DNA of 64,000 bases, from the NCBI GenBank assembly GCA_012959805.1, contig DUCN01000013.1, forward strand, positions 1 to 64,000, written 5' to 3'. The position numbers and the translations under genes are program-made. Source of the stretch: Myxococcales bacterium (GTDB taxonomy: Bacteria > Myxococcota_A > UBA9160 > UBA4427). Positions 16,878-27,114 of the stretch are shown piece after piece. Every line of letters starts with the position of its first letter. Position 1 is the first letter of the stretch. The notes beneath the pieces are model-generated. The model ran no database searches. It was not told the DNA's origin and saw only the letters and a program-made list of their open reading frames with translations.

Positions 16878-17987
16878 ATGCCGGGTCTGCCAGGGGGCGC
16901 GAAGCCCAAGGTTCACGGGTCTAGTTCTTCCCAGACCCCGCGAACGGAATTGACCGAGCGCCAGGCGCGGGTCTTTCGTGCGTTGATCGCTGCGTATGTG
17001 GGTCAGGCAGGTCCCGTCTCCTCGCAGACGCTGGCCCAGCTCCTGCCGGTTCCGCTTTCCTCCGCCAGTATTCGCAACACGCTGTCCGAGCTTCACGAAG
17101 CCGGCTTGATCCATAAATCGCATGCTTCCGCCGGTCGAGTGCCCACGGAATTGGGGCTGCGGATCTTCGTCGACGATCTACTCGAGGTCGGCACCCTCGG
17201 CCCGCATCAGCAGCGGCTACTGGATCGGTCCCTTTCGGGTGTCGATGCCGCCGAGACACCGCGTCAAGCCTCGCAATTGCTTTCGGAATATACGCGGCAG
17301 CTCGGATTCGTGGTCGCGCCGCGTGTCGAGCATCAGCGCTTGAAGGCGATTCATCTCGTCGCCATCAGCTCCGAACGCGTGTTGATTGTGTTGGTGGCAG
17401 AGAGCGGACGAATCATCGAACGCATCCTCGACCAGCCCTCGCCGATCTCACAACGCGAGCTCGAGCAGATCGGCCAGCTGCTTTCCGAGCGCGTCGTCGG
17501 GCGCACTCTGATCGGCCTGCGTCGCATTCTCGAGATCGAACGCGATGAGTTGCGGGGGCAGGCGGACGAAATCTTGCGCCGAGCTTGGAAACTTGGATTC
17601 GAGGCCTGCGAGTCACAGAGCGAAGACGATCTGATCGTCGCGACGCGTCTTGCGCTGCTCGACCAACCGGAATTCGCAGACCCGGGTCGTATTCGAGGGC
17701 TGTTCACAGCACTCGAAACCAATCAGCGCCTGCTTGATCTCTTGCGACAGATCGCACAGGCCGATGGGGGCGAGAAGCGCGTGGGTCTATCGATGTCGCT
17801 TGGGACCCAGCTTGGGGAACCCGCGCTACGAGACTGTGTCCTGATGGCGGTGCCCTATGGGCGACCGGCCGAGCCGGATGCGCTTGGCGTGCTGGGCGTG
17901 ATTGGGCCACAGAGGATGGATTACGGCCGGGTGATTCCGCTGGTTCATTACTGTGGCGAGCTGGTGACGCGTAAGCTTCAGGCCTGA
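16878..17987 (+). CDS. hrcA: Heat-inducible transcription repressor HrcA
   Basis: 369 residues. ATG at 16878 is preferred to GTG 16866 because GGGGG lies 5 bases before it. N-terminal winged helix: 'LTERQARVFRALIAAYVGQA' then 'PVSSASIRNTLSELHEAGLI-like' (SASIRNTLSELHEAGLIHKS), and 'HASAGRVPTELGLRIFVD', the classic HrcA wing. The GAF-like dimer region follows. HrcA represses chaperone operons by binding CIRCE elements and needs GroEL for activity. First gene of hrcA-grpE-dnaK-dnaJ. No CIRCE is visible in this window, so its targets may lie elsewhere, for example groESL. Confidence 0.94.
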   Translation: MPGLPGGAKPKVHGSSSSQTPRTELTERQARVFRALIAAYVGQAGPVSSQTLAQLLPVPLSSASIRNTLSELHEAGLIHKSHASAGRVPTELGLRIFVDDLLEVGTLGPHQQRLLDRSLSGVDAAETPRQASQLLSEYTRQLGFVVAPRVEHQRLKAIHLVAISSERVLIVLVAESGRIIERILDQPSPISQRELEQIGQLLSERVVGRTLIGLRRILEIERDELRGQADEILRRAWKLGFEACESQSEDDLIVATRLALLDQPEFADPGRIRGLFTALETNQRLLDLLRQIAQADGGEKRVGLSMSLGTQLGEPALRDCVLMAVPYGRPAEPDALGVLGVIGPQRMDYGRVIPLVHYCGELVTRKLQA

Positions 17988-18018
17988 ATGTGTCGGCCGA
18001 TGGAAAATTTAACCCGAA

Positions 18019-18825
18019 ATGGACGATTCTGTGATGAATGAAATGCACGACAGCCCCGCGGACAACCCCCCCGACGACGAAAACGATCTGAACGAGGGCG
18101 CAGAGCCGGGTTCCAGCGAATCCGATGGCCCTTCGGTCGAGGCGAGCTCAGAAATGGAAGAAGCCTTGCGCGAGGCGACTGAGGCTCTCGAAGAGCGCGA
18201 CACTCCGGATTCAAGCGCCACAGCGCCTGGGGCCACAGATGCTTCGGGCTCTGCGGACAAAATGACGATCGAGCTACTCGCCGAGGAGCTCCAGGATCTG
18301 AAGGGGCTTCACGACGCGAAGCTCAAGGAATTCGACGACCAGAACGAGCAATTTCTCCGGCTACAGGCCGAATTCGACAATTTTCGGCGACGCAGTCTGA
18401 AGGAGAAGCAGGAAAGCTTGAAGTTTGGGCATCAGAATCTCGTCAAGGATCTTCTTTCGGCGGTCGATAATTTGGAACGCGCCTTAGAGCATGGGGCGCA
18501 GAATGACGGATCGGAGGGTGGAAGTTCCCCCGAGGCCAACGGAATCCTGGACGGCGTCCAGCTGGTACACCGAGAGATTCTCGGTGCGCTGGCGAAGCAC
18601 GGCGTCAAGGAAATCGAGGCCAAGGGTCAGATCTTTGATCCAGCGATTCACGAGGCAATGGGGCAGCTGCCAAGCGAAGAAGTGGCTGCCAATACGATTC
18701 TCGAGGTGCTCCAAAAGGGTTATGTGATCCACGATCGGATGGTGCGTCCGGCGCGGGTCATCGTCTCACGGCAGGCCACGGCAGAAGAAGCCGAGGCGGG
18801 AGACGGCTCGGCAGAAAAGAATTAA
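18019..18825 (+). CDS. grpE: Nucleotide exchange factor GrpE
   Basis: 268 residues, longer than the usual ~200 because of an acidic Asp/Glu/Ser-rich N-terminal ~85 residues. The GrpE core starts near 90 with a long coiled coil ('ELQDLKGLHDAKLKEFDDQ', 'RLQAEFDNFRRRSLKEK') and ends in the beta-wing ('FDPAIHEAMGQLPSEEVA', 'VIHDRMVRPARVIVS'). It releases ADP from DnaK. It follows hrcA by 31 bases and precedes dnaK by 63. No clear ribosome site precedes the ATG at 18019, so GTG 18031 or ATG 18034 are alternatives. Confidence 0.94.
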   Translation: MDDSVMNEMHDSPADNPPDDENDLNEGAEPGSSESDGPSVEASSEMEEALREATEALEERDTPDSSATAPGATDASGSADKMTIELLAEELQDLKGLHDAKLKEFDDQNEQFLRLQAEFDNFRRRSLKEKQESLKFGHQNLVKDLLSAVDNLERALEHGAQNDGSEGGSSPEANGILDGVQLVHREILGALAKHGVKEIEAKGQIFDPAIHEAMGQLPSEEVAANTILEVLQKGYVIHDRMVRPARVIVSRQATAEEAEAGDGSAEKN

Positions 18826-18888
18826 GGCTGGACCCTCTCGATTTGTTCGGTGGGTTCCGGCGGATCAATGAAGAGGGAGCGGCCGACA

Positions 18889-20751
18889 ATGAGTGAAACT
18901 GCAGATCCGACTGGCAAAGTCATTGGGATCGATCTAGGGACGACCAACAGTTGTGTCGCGGTGATGATCTACGACCAGCCCGAAGTGATCGCGAACTCCG
19001 AGGGTGCACGCACGACGCCATCCATGGTGGCGTATCTTGAGAGTGGCGAGAAGCTGGTTGGCCAGATCGCCAAACGCCAGGCCGCAACGAATCCAGATCG
19101 AACCATCTTCGCGGTGAAGCGACTCATCGGACGGAAGGTCGACGCCGAAGAAGTTCAGTCTTTCGCGAAGGTCGCGCCTTTCAAGATCGTGGCCGCTGAC
19201 AATGGTGATGCCTGGATCGAAATCGACGGCAAGCCCTGTTCGCCCCAAGAAATTTCCGCGATGGTGCTCGCACGCATGAAGGTGACCGCCGAGGAATTCC
19301 TCGGCGAGACGGTCTCCCAAGCCGTGATCACCGTCCCCGCCTATTTCAATGATGCACAGCGACAGGCCACCAAGGAGGCGGGCAAGATCGCCGGCCTTGA
19401 GGTGATGCGGATCATCAACGAGCCGACGGCGGCGGCACTCTCGTACGGGATCAATCTCGATCAGGACCAGAAGATCGCGGTCTTCGATCTCGGCGGCGGC
19501 ACCTTTGATGTTTCGATCTTGGAGCTCGGTGACGGCGTATTCCAGGTTCTGAGCACGAACGGGGACACCTTCCTCGGAGGTGAGGACTTCGACAATATCA
19601 TCGTCGAGAGTCTGGCCGCGACCTTCGAGAAGGAAAATGAAGTTGATCTGCGAGGTGATCCGATGGCTCTGCAGCGGCTGAAGGAAGCCGCCGAACGGGC
19701 CAAACAGGAGCTTTCAACAGCCACTGAGACAGACATCAATCTGCCCTTCATCTGTGCGGACGCCGATGGCCCAAAGCATCTCGTACATACGTTGTCGCGC
19801 GAGGAACTAGAGACCATGGTCGGCGACATGATCGCTCGACTCGAAGCCCCTTGTAAGTTGGCTCTCGAAGATGCAGGAATTTCGGCCTCTGATCTCGACG
19901 AAGTCGTCCTGGTCGGGGGCATGACGCGAATGCCCATGGTTCAGACGAAGGTGACGGAAATCTTCGACCATGATCCGATGAAGGGTGTGAACCCGGATGA
20001 GGTGGTGTCTGCCGGGGCGGCTATTCAGGGTGGTGTGCTGACGGGAGAGGTGGACGACGTGCTGCTCCTGGATGTGACGCCGTTATCGCTTGGGGTTGAA
20101 ACCCAGGGTGGCGTCGCGACGAAGATTCTCGAGAAAAATACGACCATTCCGTGCACGAAGAGCCAGGTTTTTTCGACGACCGAGGATCATCAGGACGTGG
20201 TTCGGATCCATGTCTTGCAGGGTGAACGGGAAATGGCGGAAAACAATATGACGCTCGGGCGATTCGAGTTGGTCGGGATTCCGCCGGCACCTCGTGGCGT
20301 GCCACAGATCGAAGTCACTTTCGCCATCGATACGGACGGCGTGGCCAGCGTGGCCGCCAAGGATCTCGGGACGGGCAAGGTTCAGAGCATCGAGGTCACG
20401 GCATCCAGTGGTCTCCGCGAGGAAGAGGTCGATCGACTGGTGGAGGAAGCCGAGGGTCACGCGATTGCTGATCAGGCGCTTCGGAGTCTGATCGAAGTCC
20501 AGAACAAGGCAGACGGTCTGATGTATTCGGCGACCAAGACCCTCGAAGAATTTGCGGAGAATGTCGACGAAGCAGAGCGCGTCTCGGTTTCGGAGCAGAT
20601 CGAGAAGACCCGAGCTCAGATGGGTGGTGAGGATCCAGCGGCCCTCGAAGCCGCGATCGAAGAACTTTCTCGCCGAAGTTATGCGCTCACGGAAAAGCTC
20701 TACGCGACTCTGGGAGCGGAAGAGGAAGTAATTGGGGGCGATTCAGAGTAG
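18889..20751 (+). CDS. dnaK: Molecular chaperone DnaK (Hsp70)
   Basis: 620 residues from ATG 18889, with GAGGGAG 8 bases upstream. The ATPase domain is complete: '[16 protein letters not shown]' (phosphate 1), '[20 protein letters not shown]', '[13 protein letters not shown]', '[14 protein letters not shown]' (phosphate 2) and '[11 protein letters not shown]'. The linker '[18 protein letters not shown]' leads to the substrate-binding domain and lid. The end is acidic ('[10 protein letters not shown]') but lacks the EEVKDK-type tail of E. coli. It binds exposed hydrophobic segments of client proteins in cycles driven by DnaJ and GrpE, both encoded beside it. Confidence 0.97.
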   Translation: MSETADPTGKVIGIDLGTTNSCVAVMIYDQPEVIANSEGARTTPSMVAYLESGEKLVGQIAKRQAATNPDRTIFAVKRLIGRKVDAEEVQSFAKVAPFKIVAADNGDAWIEIDGKPCSPQEISAMVLARMKVTAEEFLGETVSQAVITVPAYFNDAQRQATKEAGKIAGLEVMRIINEPTAAALSYGINLDQDQKIAVFDLGGGTFDVSILELGDGVFQVLSTNGDTFLGGEDFDNIIVESLAATFEKENEVDLRGDPMALQRLKEAAERAKQELSTATETDINLPFICADADGPKHLVHTLSREELETMVGDMIARLEAPCKLALEDAGISASDLDEVVLVGGMTRMPMVQTKVTEIFDHDPMKGVNPDEVVSAGAAIQGGVLTGEVDDVLLLDVTPLSLGVETQGGVATKILEKNTTIPCTKSQVFSTTEDHQDVVRIHVLQGEREMAENNMTLGRFELVGIPPAPRGVPQIEVTFAIDTDGVASVAAKDLGTGKVQSIEVTASSGLREEEVDRLVEEAEGHAIADQALRSLIEVQNKADGLMYSATKTLEEFAENVDEAERVSVSEQIEKTRAQMGGEDPAALEAAIEELSRRSYALTEKLYATLGAEEEVIGGDSE

Positions 20752-20934
20752 GCCCCATCCCCATCGGACGAGTTGCCCGCGTCATCCCCCTATTGCTTGA
20801 GCCCGGCCTCCCGATTTTCCTTGCGTGCCACGATTTCGATGAGTTTTCGGCCTTGACACTCGCTCGGTGGGGACGAGGGTTCGCCGGATGCCGCCCACAG
20901 GCGGCGCGCATCCAGAGCGCAAGAGGGGATGGGT

Positions 20935-22086
20935 TTGAGTAAGCGGGACTTCTACGAAATTCTCGGGGTCGATCGAGGCGTCTCGGAAGGCGACCTGAAG
21001 AAGGCCTACCGAAAGCTCGCTCTGGAATGCCATCCAGACCGAAATCCAGACGACGCACAGGCGGAAGAGCGCTTCAAAGAGGTCTCCGAGGCCTATGCCG
21101 TCTTAGCCGATTCCGAGAAGCGAGCACGCTACGACCGCTTCGGTCATGCGGGAATGGGGGGGGCCGGGGGTGGACAGCCGGGTGCGGACTTCGGCGATCT
21201 GGGCAATTTCGGCGATCTCTTCAGTGATCTCTTTGGCGATATCTTCGGTGCCGCCGGCGGGCGGGCGGGAAGTCGGCATGGGCGCGGACAGCGCGGTGCC
21301 GACCTGCGTTACAACCTTTCGATCGATTTGATGGACGTTCTCGATGGCTGCGAGCCCAGCATCAGGATTCCGAAGATGAATCGCTGCGACAGCTGCTCGG
21401 GGTCGGGCGCCGCAGAAGGCTCGAAGCCCGCGCGCTGCGGTCGCTGTGGCGGTGTTGGGCAATTGGCCTTTCAACAGGGATTCTTTCGAGTCAATCGAGC
21501 CTGTGACGCCTGTGGCGGCTCGGGTGAAGTGATCACGAATCCTTGTTCGAATTGTCGCGGCGCGGGTCGGGTCGAGGGGCAGAAGACGATTCAGCTGAAA
21601 GTGCCGCCGGGCGTCGATGATGGCGCGCGGCTGCGGGTTAGCGGCGAAGGCGAGGCCGGCATCGCGGGCGGTGAGGCTGGCGATCTATACGTCGTGATGA
21701 ATCTGTGCGAACACCAGCTTTTTGAGCGAGAAGGGACGGATCTACATCTCGAAGTGCCGGTGGCCTTTGTTCAGGCAGTCTTGGGGGCAGAGATCGAAGT
21801 GCCCACTCTCGACGGGAAGGTTCAGCTCCAGATTCCAGAAGGCACTCAGTCCGGTCGAGTGCTGCGTTTGCGTGGCAAGGGGCTCCCCCCACTGCAACCG
21901 CGGATGGACCCGGCTCAGCTGAAGAAGATGCGCGGAGATCTTTACGTGCGGGTCTTCGTGGAAGTGCCGACCAAGTTGAACGCGCGTCAGCGCCAGCTGC
22001 TCGAAGAATTCGCTGCCCAGTCGGGCCACGAGGTCTCGCCCAAGACCAAGGGATTCATCGAACAACTTCGCAACTTCTTCGACTGA
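20935..22086 (+). CDS. dnaJ: Co-chaperone DnaJ (Hsp40)
   Basis: 383 residues from TTG 20935, which gives the canonical '[11 protein letters not shown]' N-terminus with AGAGGGG 6 bases upstream (ATG 20929 is only 3 bases from it). J-domain with HPD in '[11 protein letters not shown]', Gly/Phe-rich linker ('[19 protein letters not shown]'), four CxxCxGxG zinc repeats ([32 protein letters not shown]; about 145-215) and a C-terminal peptide-binding region. It delivers clients to DnaK and stimulates its ATPase. The 183-base gap after dnaK holds a perfect -35 (TTGACA, 20853) but only a poor -10, and a small GCCGCC/GGCGGC hairpin, so dnaJ may be partly independent. Confidence 0.96.
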   Translation: MSKRDFYEILGVDRGVSEGDLKKAYRKLALECHPDRNPDDAQAEERFKEVSEAYAVLADSEKRARYDRFGHAGMGGAGGGQPGADFGDLGNFGDLFSDLFGDIFGAAGGRAGSRHGRGQRGADLRYNLSIDLMDVLDGCEPSIRIPKMNRCDSCSGSGAAEGSKPARCGRCGGVGQLAFQQGFFRVNRACDACGGSGEVITNPCSNCRGAGRVEGQKTIQLKVPPGVDDGARLRVSGEGEAGIAGGEAGDLYVVMNLCEHQLFEREGTDLHLEVPVAFVQAVLGAEIEVPTLDGKVQLQIPEGTQSGRVLRLRGKGLPPLQPRMDPAQLKKMRGDLYVRVFVEVPTKLNARQRQLLEEFAAQSGHEVSPKTKGFIEQLRNFFD

Positions 22087-22106
22087 TCGAGTGATGGCGG
22101 ATCTTG

Positions 22107-22129
22107 GGTATGGACCTCTCGTCCATACC
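22107..22129 (+). other. Hairpin after dnaJ
   Basis: GGTATGGAC and GTCCATACC form a perfect 9-bp stem with a 5-base loop, 20 bases after the dnaJ stop. It is not followed by a T-run, so it may be an mRNA 3'-end stabiliser or a weak terminator. Confidence 0.45.
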
Positions 22130-22246
22130 AGGGCTCGGATGCCAGCCGACCCGTTCCTCGAACTTGTTCTTTGATAGAGGTGCCTCTCCGGTCAGCCGCG
22201 GACTAGACTGTTCGCGGTTAAGAAATGGGTCGTGGGTGGGGGTGTC

Positions 22247-24457
22247 ATGGGATCGTCGACGTGTTCAGCATGCATGGGCTGCGAGGTCGTCGTAGAGAAG
22301 CGCGCCTCGCTCCGGGTTGCCGGCATTGCTCTCGTGCTCGCATTGCAATTCGGATGTGCGCTCTCGGGCTCCGGCCCCGCTCCGATTCCACTCGAACAGC
22401 GTGCGGCCTACGATGCCGCGATGGGCAATCTGCCGGCCAATTCTCGGGCCGCGGCCGATCAACTCGAAGCGTTCATCACTCGCTTTCCGCGCAGTCAGTT
22501 GTCGGATGATGCACTCGAGCAGCTTTCGCAGATTGCCTTTGCCAACGGTCGTCAAGAGTTGGGTATGCGCCATCTCGGCCAGATTCTCCGGGACTACCGG
22601 AAATCCGATCGCGCGGCCCCGGCTAGGCTGCGCCTGGCCCAGCTCGAGTACGCACGCGGCCATGCGGAAACGGCCAGGCGGCTGCTCGACTCACTCGATC
22701 TACGAAGGCTCGCACTTCCGCAACAGCGTGCCGCGCTGCGGCTGCGAATCGCTCTTGCTCGCACACCCGTCGAACGCATGGAGCAGCTGAGTCTGTTGGC
22801 TGCCAAGCTTCGCGAAGTGGATGGCTCCGCGCGGATTGATTCCGTGGGGCGGACACGACTCGAATCGCGCATCAACACGGTGGATCGCGAACTCTCGGGG
22901 CTGATCGAATCGGCCGCTTCGGCAGAACTCGAAGCGATGGTGTCCAGCCTGCGTCGCCGTCCGCCGGCCTCGGCCATTGCGCTCGAGTTGAGTCGTCGGG
23001 CATTGGATTCCGGTCAACTCGATCTGGCTTCGCGGCGGATCGATCGCGCAGATGCATTGGTTCACAGCGAGATGGATCGTGGCCAGCTTAGGCTTCAGCA
23101 AGAGCGACTTGAAATGCTGCGGGCCTCTGCTGAGGCAAACGCGGAGCTGCCGCGACTTCGAGACCTGGCAGATCGTGCACGTCCGCGAACCCAGGGCGCG
23201 AGTGGAACGATTGGTGTCGTGCTTCCGCTCTCGGGTCGTTTTGCCAAATTTGGGCAGGAGAGTCTTCGGGGCATTCTGATGGCGACCAGGCTCTTCGACG
23301 AGGGCGATGAGCCCGGCGTGCTCGCCGATGATTTCGAATACCCGGATGGGGGTTTAGGGTCGCGTCAGGACGGACGCATCGCCGCGGAACCCAGGCTCCG
23401 CGTTCTGGTTCGTGACTCAGAAGGGGATCCCGTCCGTGCGGCGGAAGCGGTTCGCGAGTTGGCTGCGGACCCGTCGATTCTCGCCGTGGTCGGACCGATT
23501 TTCAGCGACGAATCGCTGGGTGCGGCCGAAGCTGCGGAACGCATGAGAATTCCGCTGGTCACCCTGTCGACCCGTGAGGATGTCGCGACTGGACGATCAC
23601 AGGCTTTCCGGATCCGAACGACGCCTGCGGACGAGGTTGGCGTTCTCGTCGGTCATGCCTTTGAGGAGCTCGAAGCCACGCGCTTTGCTGTGCTCTATCC
23701 CGAGACCCGGTACGGCCGCGGGATGCGCAAGCTCTATTGGGACGCCGTGACGGCGCGCGGTGGAAAGATGGTCGCTGCCTCGAGTTACGATCCAGAGGCA
23801 ACGGATTTTTCGAGCGCGGTTCGCGGCATGATCGGATATCGCTTTCTCACGAATCTCGAAAAACAGGCCATCGAGGAACGGACAAAAATCCTACGGGCCG
23901 CGCGAAGAATCGAGCCTACGGATGCGGCGATCCTGCGTCAGGCGCTCTATCCCCTGATTGGTCCCGAAGGTGAGCCGCTTCCACCGATCATCGATTTCGA
24001 TGTGCTCTTTATTCCGGATGCGGCGGAAACCATCGCCTTGATCGCACCCGGGCTCGCGTTTCATGAGATCAAGGGTGTGAAACTGCTGGGATCGAATGAT
24101 TGGGTCGATGAAGAACTGTTGCGTGTGGCTCGTCGTCATGTCCGAGGTTCGATCATCGCGACACCCTTCTACGCCGAGAGCGACGTGCCCATCGTTGCGG
24201 AATTCGTCCAGAGCTTTCGCAATACTTTTGGCGAGATTCCCAGCGCCTATTCGGCGCAGGCCTTCGATGCGACCAACCTCATTCTCGTGCAACTGGCGTC
24301 TGGATTGACCAACCGATCTTCGGTGCGCGACGGATTGCTCGATACCCGTGCGTATCCGGGTGCCACAGGGGTGTTGACTATGCGACCAGATGGCAACGCG
24401 CGAAGGCGACCTTTCCTCTTGAGCGTTTCGGGACGTCGTTTTCGGTCGCTGGATTGA
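22247..24457 (+). CDS. LpoA-like lipoprotein with periplasmic-binding fold
   Basis: 736 residues from ATG 22247 (GGGTGGGGG 5 bases upstream; ATG 22274 gives a shorter N-terminus). The hydrophobic stretch 'VAGIALVLALQFGC' ends in a lipobox. Residues about 60-300 are helical and TPR-like ('AADQLEAFITRFPRSQLSDD', 'EQLSQIAFANGRQEL'). From about 325 a type I periplasmic-binding domain follows ('GTIGVVLPLSGRFAKFGQES', 'ILAVVGPIFSDESLGAAEAA'). This two-part layout is that of LpoA, the outer-membrane lipoprotein that activates the peptidoglycan synthase PBP1A, and of related ABC-type receptor proteins. Function by architecture only; PBP1A is not in the window. Confidence 0.8.
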   Translation: MGSSTCSACMGCEVVVEKRASLRVAGIALVLALQFGCALSGSGPAPIPLEQRAAYDAAMGNLPANSRAAADQLEAFITRFPRSQLSDDALEQLSQIAFANGRQELGMRHLGQILRDYRKSDRAAPARLRLAQLEYARGHAETARRLLDSLDLRRLALPQQRAALRLRIALARTPVERMEQLSLLAAKLREVDGSARIDSVGRTRLESRINTVDRELSGLIESAASAELEAMVSSLRRRPPASAIALELSRRALDSGQLDLASRRIDRADALVHSEMDRGQLRLQQERLEMLRASAEANAELPRLRDLADRARPRTQGASGTIGVVLPLSGRFAKFGQESLRGILMATRLFDEGDEPGVLADDFEYPDGGLGSRQDGRIAAEPRLRVLVRDSEGDPVRAAEAVRELAADPSILAVVGPIFSDESLGAAEAAERMRIPLVTLSTREDVATGRSQAFRIRTTPADEVGVLVGHAFEELEATRFAVLYPETRYGRGMRKLYWDAVTARGGKMVAASSYDPEATDFSSAVRGMIGYRFLTNLEKQAIEERTKILRAARRIEPTDAAILRQALYPLIGPEGEPLPPIIDFDVLFIPDAAETIALIAPGLAFHEIKGVKLLGSNDWVDEELLRVARRHVRGSIIATPFYAESDVPIVAEFVQSFRNTFGEIPSAYSAQAFDATNLILVQLASGLTNRSSVRDGLLDTRAYPGATGVLTMRPDGNARRRPFLLSVSGRRFRSLD

Positions 24458-24582
24458 GTGCTGACTCTGCCGGTTTCTGTGCGGAGCTGCCACTTTCTTG
24501 CCGGTTATGAGACGTTTCAATTCGAAACCCGTCTGGGCATCAGGACTCTCAAGTCACCCCATTTCTAACCGTTAAGTTTCCA

Positions 24583-27009
24583 ATGGATAGTCTGCCTCCG
24601 GTCGACCAACTGCCCGACGAGTACCCCGTTCTGGCGTTGCGTGAGTTCGTTGTTTTTCCGTACATGGTTCTTCCGCTCTTCGTTTCGCGCGATCGATCGA
24701 TCGCCGCGGTCGAAGAAGCCCTGGAAGGCAATCGACTGGTCTTGCTGGTCGCGCAGCGCAATCCCGAGACGACAGAGCCCGATCCCGACGATCTGTATCA
24801 GGTTGGTACGATCGCGATGGTTATGCGCAGCATGCGCATGCCCGACGGCCGGTTGAAGGTCCTGGTTCAAGGCCTGGGCAAGGCGCGAATTGATTCGGTG
24901 ATCGAACGTTCTGCATCGACATGGGTTCGTGCATCGTCGATTGAATCCACGGAAGAAGCGGCGGACGATTGGACGATTGAGGGCGAGGCGCTGACTCGAT
25001 CGGTTCGGACTCGGGTCGAGGAACTCCTCCCGCTCAAGAATCTGCCCCCCGAAGTGCTGTCGATTACGACGAATGTCCAGAGCCCGGGACGTTTGGCCGA
25101 CCTGGTCGCCTCGAATCTTCGCTTGCGAATGGAAGAGGCCCAGGAAGTTCTCGAGATTGAGGATTCCCTCGCCCGCCTGCGCAAGGTGGATTCGCTGTTG
25201 AAGCGCGAGCTTGATGTTTCTTCGATGAAGGCGGATATCCAAAGCCCGCTGCCGGAGAGTCTCGGCAAAGATCATCGCGAAACATTCTTGCGCGAACAGC
25301 TGCGGGCGATTCAAGACGAGCTCGGAGAATCGGATCCGCAATCCGAGGAGTTCGACGAGTACCGCTTGAAGGTCGAAGAGGCGAATCTTCCCGAGACCAC
25401 ACGGGAGGAGACGGATCGTCAGCTTCGTCGACTCGAACGCATGCATCCAGATGGGCCCGAATCCCAGGTCGTTCGCAATTACCTGGACTGGGTCGTCGAG
25501 CTTCCCTGGGATCGAAGCTCTCCTGATCAACTCGACCTGGATCGTGCACGCAAGATTCTCGACCAGGATCACGCCCACCTTTCGATCGTGAAGGATCGAA
25601 TCCTCGAATTCCTGGGCGTTCGGAAACTGCGCGACGATTCGCGCGGACCGGTTCTCTGCTTCACGGGACCACCCGGCGTTGGCAAGACTTCACTCGGTCG
25701 GTCAATTGCGCACGCGATGGGTCGCGAGTTCGTTCGTGTCTCACTGGGTGGCGTGCGCGACGAAGCGGAGATTCGAGGACATCGACGAACGTATGTGGGT
25801 GCATTGCCGGGTCGAATCATTCAGGGGCTGAAGCAAGCGGGGACGAACAATCCGGTCATGATGCTCGACGAGCTGGACAAATTGGGTGCCGATTTTCGAG
25901 GCGATCCATCCGCGGCCCTGCTCGAAGTACTCGACCCCGAGCAGAACTCTAATTTCAGAGACCACTTCCTGAACACACCCTTCGATTTATCCCGCGTGCT
26001 CTTTATCGCAACCGCCAACATGCTCGACTCGATTCCCGCACCGCTTCGAGACCGCATGGAGATCATTCGTCTCTCCGGTTACACGCCGGAAGAAAAGACG
26101 GAGATCGCCACGAGCTATCTCATTCCGAGACAAGTCAAAGAGCATGGACTCGCTTCGGAGGAAATCAGCTGGACGCGAAACGCTGTCGAGTCGCTATGTG
26201 CGCAATACACCTATGAGGCTGGAGTTCGGGACCTCGAACGAAAGGTCGCTGCGGTCTGCCGAAAAATCGCGCGACGCAAAGCCGAAGGCGATGACTCTAA
26301 GGTGGCCGTTAATCGCAAGGTACTCGACAAATTACTGGGCCCGCCTCCCTTTCGAAACGAGATGATTTCGAAGGAACCCGACATTGGTCTGGTCAATGGT
26401 CTCGCCTGGACGGAAGCGGGCGGTGAGGTCTTGTCGCTCGAAGCCAATCTCTCCCATGGCCGAGGCCTGGTCCTGACAGGCCATCTCGGCGACGTCATGA
26501 AGGAGAGCGGCCAGACAGCGCTTTCTTATGTTCGATCGATTCTGTCGGACATCGGCATTTGCGAGCGTGAGTTTGCCCGACAACAGGTGCATGTTCATGT
26601 TCCCGCTGGCGCTACGCCCAAGGACGGTCCTTCGGCGGGCATCGCGATCGCCACGGCCATCGCGTCGCTGGCTTCGGGGATTCCGATTCGCGGTGACATC
26701 GCGATGACCGGAGAAGTGACGCTTCGGGGTCGGGTTCTTCCCGTAGGCGGCGTTCGTGAAAAGGCGCTGGCCGCACTGCGAAGTGGCATCACGACGATCG
26801 TCATTCCCGAGCAGAATGTTGCGGACCTGCGAGAGATTCCAAAGGAATTGAAAAAGCGGATTACTTTCATTCCAGTCGCTCATATGGTCGACGTGCTCAA
26901 CGCGGTCCTGGTTGAAGAGATCGAGTGGAAGCCGCGTGAGCGCAAGGTGCGAACTCGATCCGCCGGCCAGACCTCTACGGCACCTGTCCAAGCCAAGAAA
27001 CAAGACTGA
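24583..27009 (+). CDS. lon: ATP-dependent protease Lon
   Basis: 808 residues, standard LonA size. N-terminal substrate domain ('YPVLALREFVVFPYMVLPLF'), AAA+ module with Walker A 'GPPGVGKTS' at about 362-370 and Walker B 'MMLDELDKLG', and a C-terminal serine protease domain with 'PKDGPSAGIA' (catalytic Ser about 685) and the later Lys in 'GGVREKALAALRSG'. It degrades misfolded and regulatory proteins in the cytoplasm. The short Lys/Arg/Gln-rich tail after about 780 is variable in the family. No ribosome site is obvious before the ATG. Next to the chaperone cluster, a common heat-shock neighbourhood. Confidence 0.96.
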   Translation: MDSLPPVDQLPDEYPVLALREFVVFPYMVLPLFVSRDRSIAAVEEALEGNRLVLLVAQRNPETTEPDPDDLYQVGTIAMVMRSMRMPDGRLKVLVQGLGKARIDSVIERSASTWVRASSIESTEEAADDWTIEGEALTRSVRTRVEELLPLKNLPPEVLSITTNVQSPGRLADLVASNLRLRMEEAQEVLEIEDSLARLRKVDSLLKRELDVSSMKADIQSPLPESLGKDHRETFLREQLRAIQDELGESDPQSEEFDEYRLKVEEANLPETTREETDRQLRRLERMHPDGPESQVVRNYLDWVVELPWDRSSPDQLDLDRARKILDQDHAHLSIVKDRILEFLGVRKLRDDSRGPVLCFTGPPGVGKTSLGRSIAHAMGREFVRVSLGGVRDEAEIRGHRRTYVGALPGRIIQGLKQAGTNNPVMMLDELDKLGADFRGDPSAALLEVLDPEQNSNFRDHFLNTPFDLSRVLFIATANMLDSIPAPLRDRMEIIRLSGYTPEEKTEIATSYLIPRQVKEHGLASEEISWTRNAVESLCAQYTYEAGVRDLERKVAAVCRKIARRKAEGDDSKVAVNRKVLDKLLGPPPFRNEMISKEPDIGLVNGLAWTEAGGEVLSLEANLSHGRGLVLTGHLGDVMKESGQTALSYVRSILSDIGICEREFARQQVHVHVPAGATPKDGPSAGIAIATAIASLASGIPIRGDIAMTGEVTLRGRVLPVGGVREKALAALRSGITTIVIPEQNVADLREIPKELKKRITFIPVAHMVDVLNAVLVEEIEWKPRERKVRTRSAGQTSTAPVQAKKQD

Positions 27010-27114
27010 ATCATCGACGACAGCTGCGGCAGACCATTCGACCCACACGAGCGACACCCAGGGCCGAGTGTCTTTGGTTGCTCTGGATCTGATGGGGCTT
27101 GCTAGTCTCGGCCC

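Noticed and set aside
15936..17123. 395-codon minus-strand frame spanning hemW and hrcA
   Set aside because: Crosses two well-supported genes and an intergenic promoter; Arg/Ser/Pro-rich shadow.
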